Below, one piece after another: positions 63,223-64,000 of a DNA stretch of 64,000 bases. Every line of letters begins with the position of its first letter. The first letter of the stretch is position 1. Made by a program: the position numbers and the translations under genes. The notes beneath the pieces are model-generated. The model did not search any database, was not told where the DNA came from, and saw nothing but the letters and a program-made list of their open reading frames with translations. Origin of the DNA: Spirochaetales bacterium (GTDB lineage: Bacteria > Spirochaetota > Spirochaetia > DSM-2461); NCBI GenBank assembly GCA_022360655.1, contig JAKSCK010000092.1:1-64000 (forward strand), in the 5' to 3' direction.

Positions 63223-64000
63223 ATGATTTTTCGTTACACGGCCCCCATATTCATGACTCTCCTTGTCCTTCTGTTCTTCTTTGCCTGTGCAGGCGTGGAA
63301 GAAGCTCCTATACCTACACCAGAGCCAGAGCCAGCACCTGTTGAGATGGCACCTGAACCTGAACCGGAGGCTTTGGATTTGGCCTGGGAAGGTTCTGTAT
63401 GGATTGCAGAAGAAATGTCCGTATCCCATTTCCCGGGATATATGGGATTTGAATTGGGAAAAGGGGGACAGCTTCGCCTCATCGGCCTCCCCAACACTCA
63501 GGGAATCGATTGGCTTGTGGATGGAAACCGAATGGTTTTGCATTCACAGAATCGTAGTCCTTTACTGCCAGCTCAAGGGGAGTTTCGCATTTTTGATGCT
63601 GGAAAAGGAGCAAAAAATCAGCAGCGAATTCGACTGGAAACTCTGGATAAAACCCTCTCTCTCACCTTCTTTCAATCCCGTCCTCGGGTTGATCTCATAG
63701 AAAATCATTGGATACCTCAGTTTCTTCGCGGAGGAGAGAGCATCCCCTGGCCCTTGAACAGAGAAATTCACTTGATGTTTCTGCCTGATGCCACAGGGAA
63801 TATTGGCTTGTTGGGTTATGGGGGTGTTAATCGATTTCGAGGTCCTGTGGACTTGGGTGAAGGGCGTTTTACTCCTGGTAGAATTGCGTCCTCAAGAAAA
63901 ACAGGTCCAGGAAGTGAATTTGAAGAGCTGTACATTCGCCGTTTGAAAGAATCCAATCATATTGTTCGCGCCGGGGATGATCTCTTTTTGTACCAAGAAA
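63223..64000 (+). CDS. META-domain lipoprotein (3' end outside window)
   Basis: The frame is open from the ATG at 63223 to the window edge (259 codons). A lipoprotein signal with lipobox FFFAC (Cys22) is followed by a Pro/Glu-rich linker of repeated PEP units, a first beta domain, and from about residue 180 a META/HslJ-type domain: VNRFRGPVDLGEGRFTPGRI, then SSRKTGPG and the closing GDDLFLYQ. Such proteins are outer-membrane lipoproteins of unclear function. Confidence 0.8.
   Translation, partial: MIFRYTAPIFMTLLVLLFFFACAGVEEAPIPTPEPEPAPVEMAPEPEPEALDLAWEGSVWIAEEMSVSHFPGYMGFELGKGGQLRLIGLPNTQGIDWLVDGNRMVLHSQNRSPLLPAQGEFRIFDAGKGAKNQQRIRLETLDKTLSLTFFQSRPRVDLIENHWIPQFLRGGESIPWPLNREIHLMFLPDATGNIGLLGYGGVNRFRGPVDLGEGRFTPGRIASSRKTGPGSEFEELYIRRLKESNHIVRAGDDLFLYQE

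Overview
The window is a dense bacterial chromosomal segment with about 60 protein genes on both strands. I see no rRNA, tRNA, CRISPR array, transposase or phage genes. Gram-negative surface traits are present: many lipobox lipoproteins, small outer-membrane barrels that end in an aromatic residue, and lipoproteins with cadherin-like, META and PEBP-like domains. Together with the agmatine and PTS gene content this suggests a spirochaete (Spirochaetota). That assignment is inference from gene style, because no phylogenetic marker was compared.

Layout. 1-3547: a hybrid histidine kinase (cut by the left edge) and a double-receiver regulator. 3652-7150: a MORN-repeat protein, a HAD phosphatase, a thioredoxin, a glutaredoxin plus ferredoxin:thioredoxin reductase pair, and a small charged protein. 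7357-12444: a secreted protein and the pheS-pheT operon with a terminator in its leader. 12541-16846: two lipoproteins and a secreted protein, with copies of a GC-rich dispersed repeat (third copy near 5.5 kb). 17034-20780: a PatB/MalY lyase, an Eis-like acetyltransferase and a TIGR00300/LOR-SDH protein.

21612-27258 is an agmatine deiminase locus. Putrescine carbamoyltransferase and agmatine deiminase run rightward. Carbamate kinase and an amino-acid antiporter run leftward. An Lrp/AsnC regulator lies between them. The same perfect palindrome (core AAGTTCCGATTCGGAACTT) sits at both outer promoters. Agmatine would be converted to N-carbamoylputrescine, then to putrescine plus carbamoyl phosphate, and finally to ATP, with agmatine/putrescine exchange at the membrane.

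27356-37178: DNA polymerase II with a SMUG-type uracil-DNA glycosylase, a membrane protein, a deoxynucleoside kinase, a membrane-anchored sialidase, a dicarboxylate/glutamate symporter, and an RmlD-like plus Gfo/Idh oxidoreductase pair preceded by an unusual leader with a 10-codon ORF. 37973-45530: lipoproteins, a 5'-nucleotidase, three paralogous outer-membrane barrels, and a cation:proton antiporter coupled to an EIIA/PII-like protein.

45811-53932 is a self-contained phosphotransferase operon: HPr, EIIA, PRD-type regulator, EI, EIICB, iron-type alcohol dehydrogenase, ribulose-phosphate-epimerase-like protein and transaldolase/fructose-6-phosphate-aldolase-like protein. It encodes a whole sugar phosphorelay plus three downstream enzymes for an unknown substrate, possibly a hexitol or rare ketohexose. 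54056-64000: a PEBP lipoprotein, malic enzyme, a type-2 malate/lactate dehydrogenase, a DeoR regulator with a paired operator, a polyprenyl synthase, a PIN/RHH toxin-antitoxin pair, an acyl-CoA synthetase, an aminotransferase and a META-domain lipoprotein cut by the right edge.
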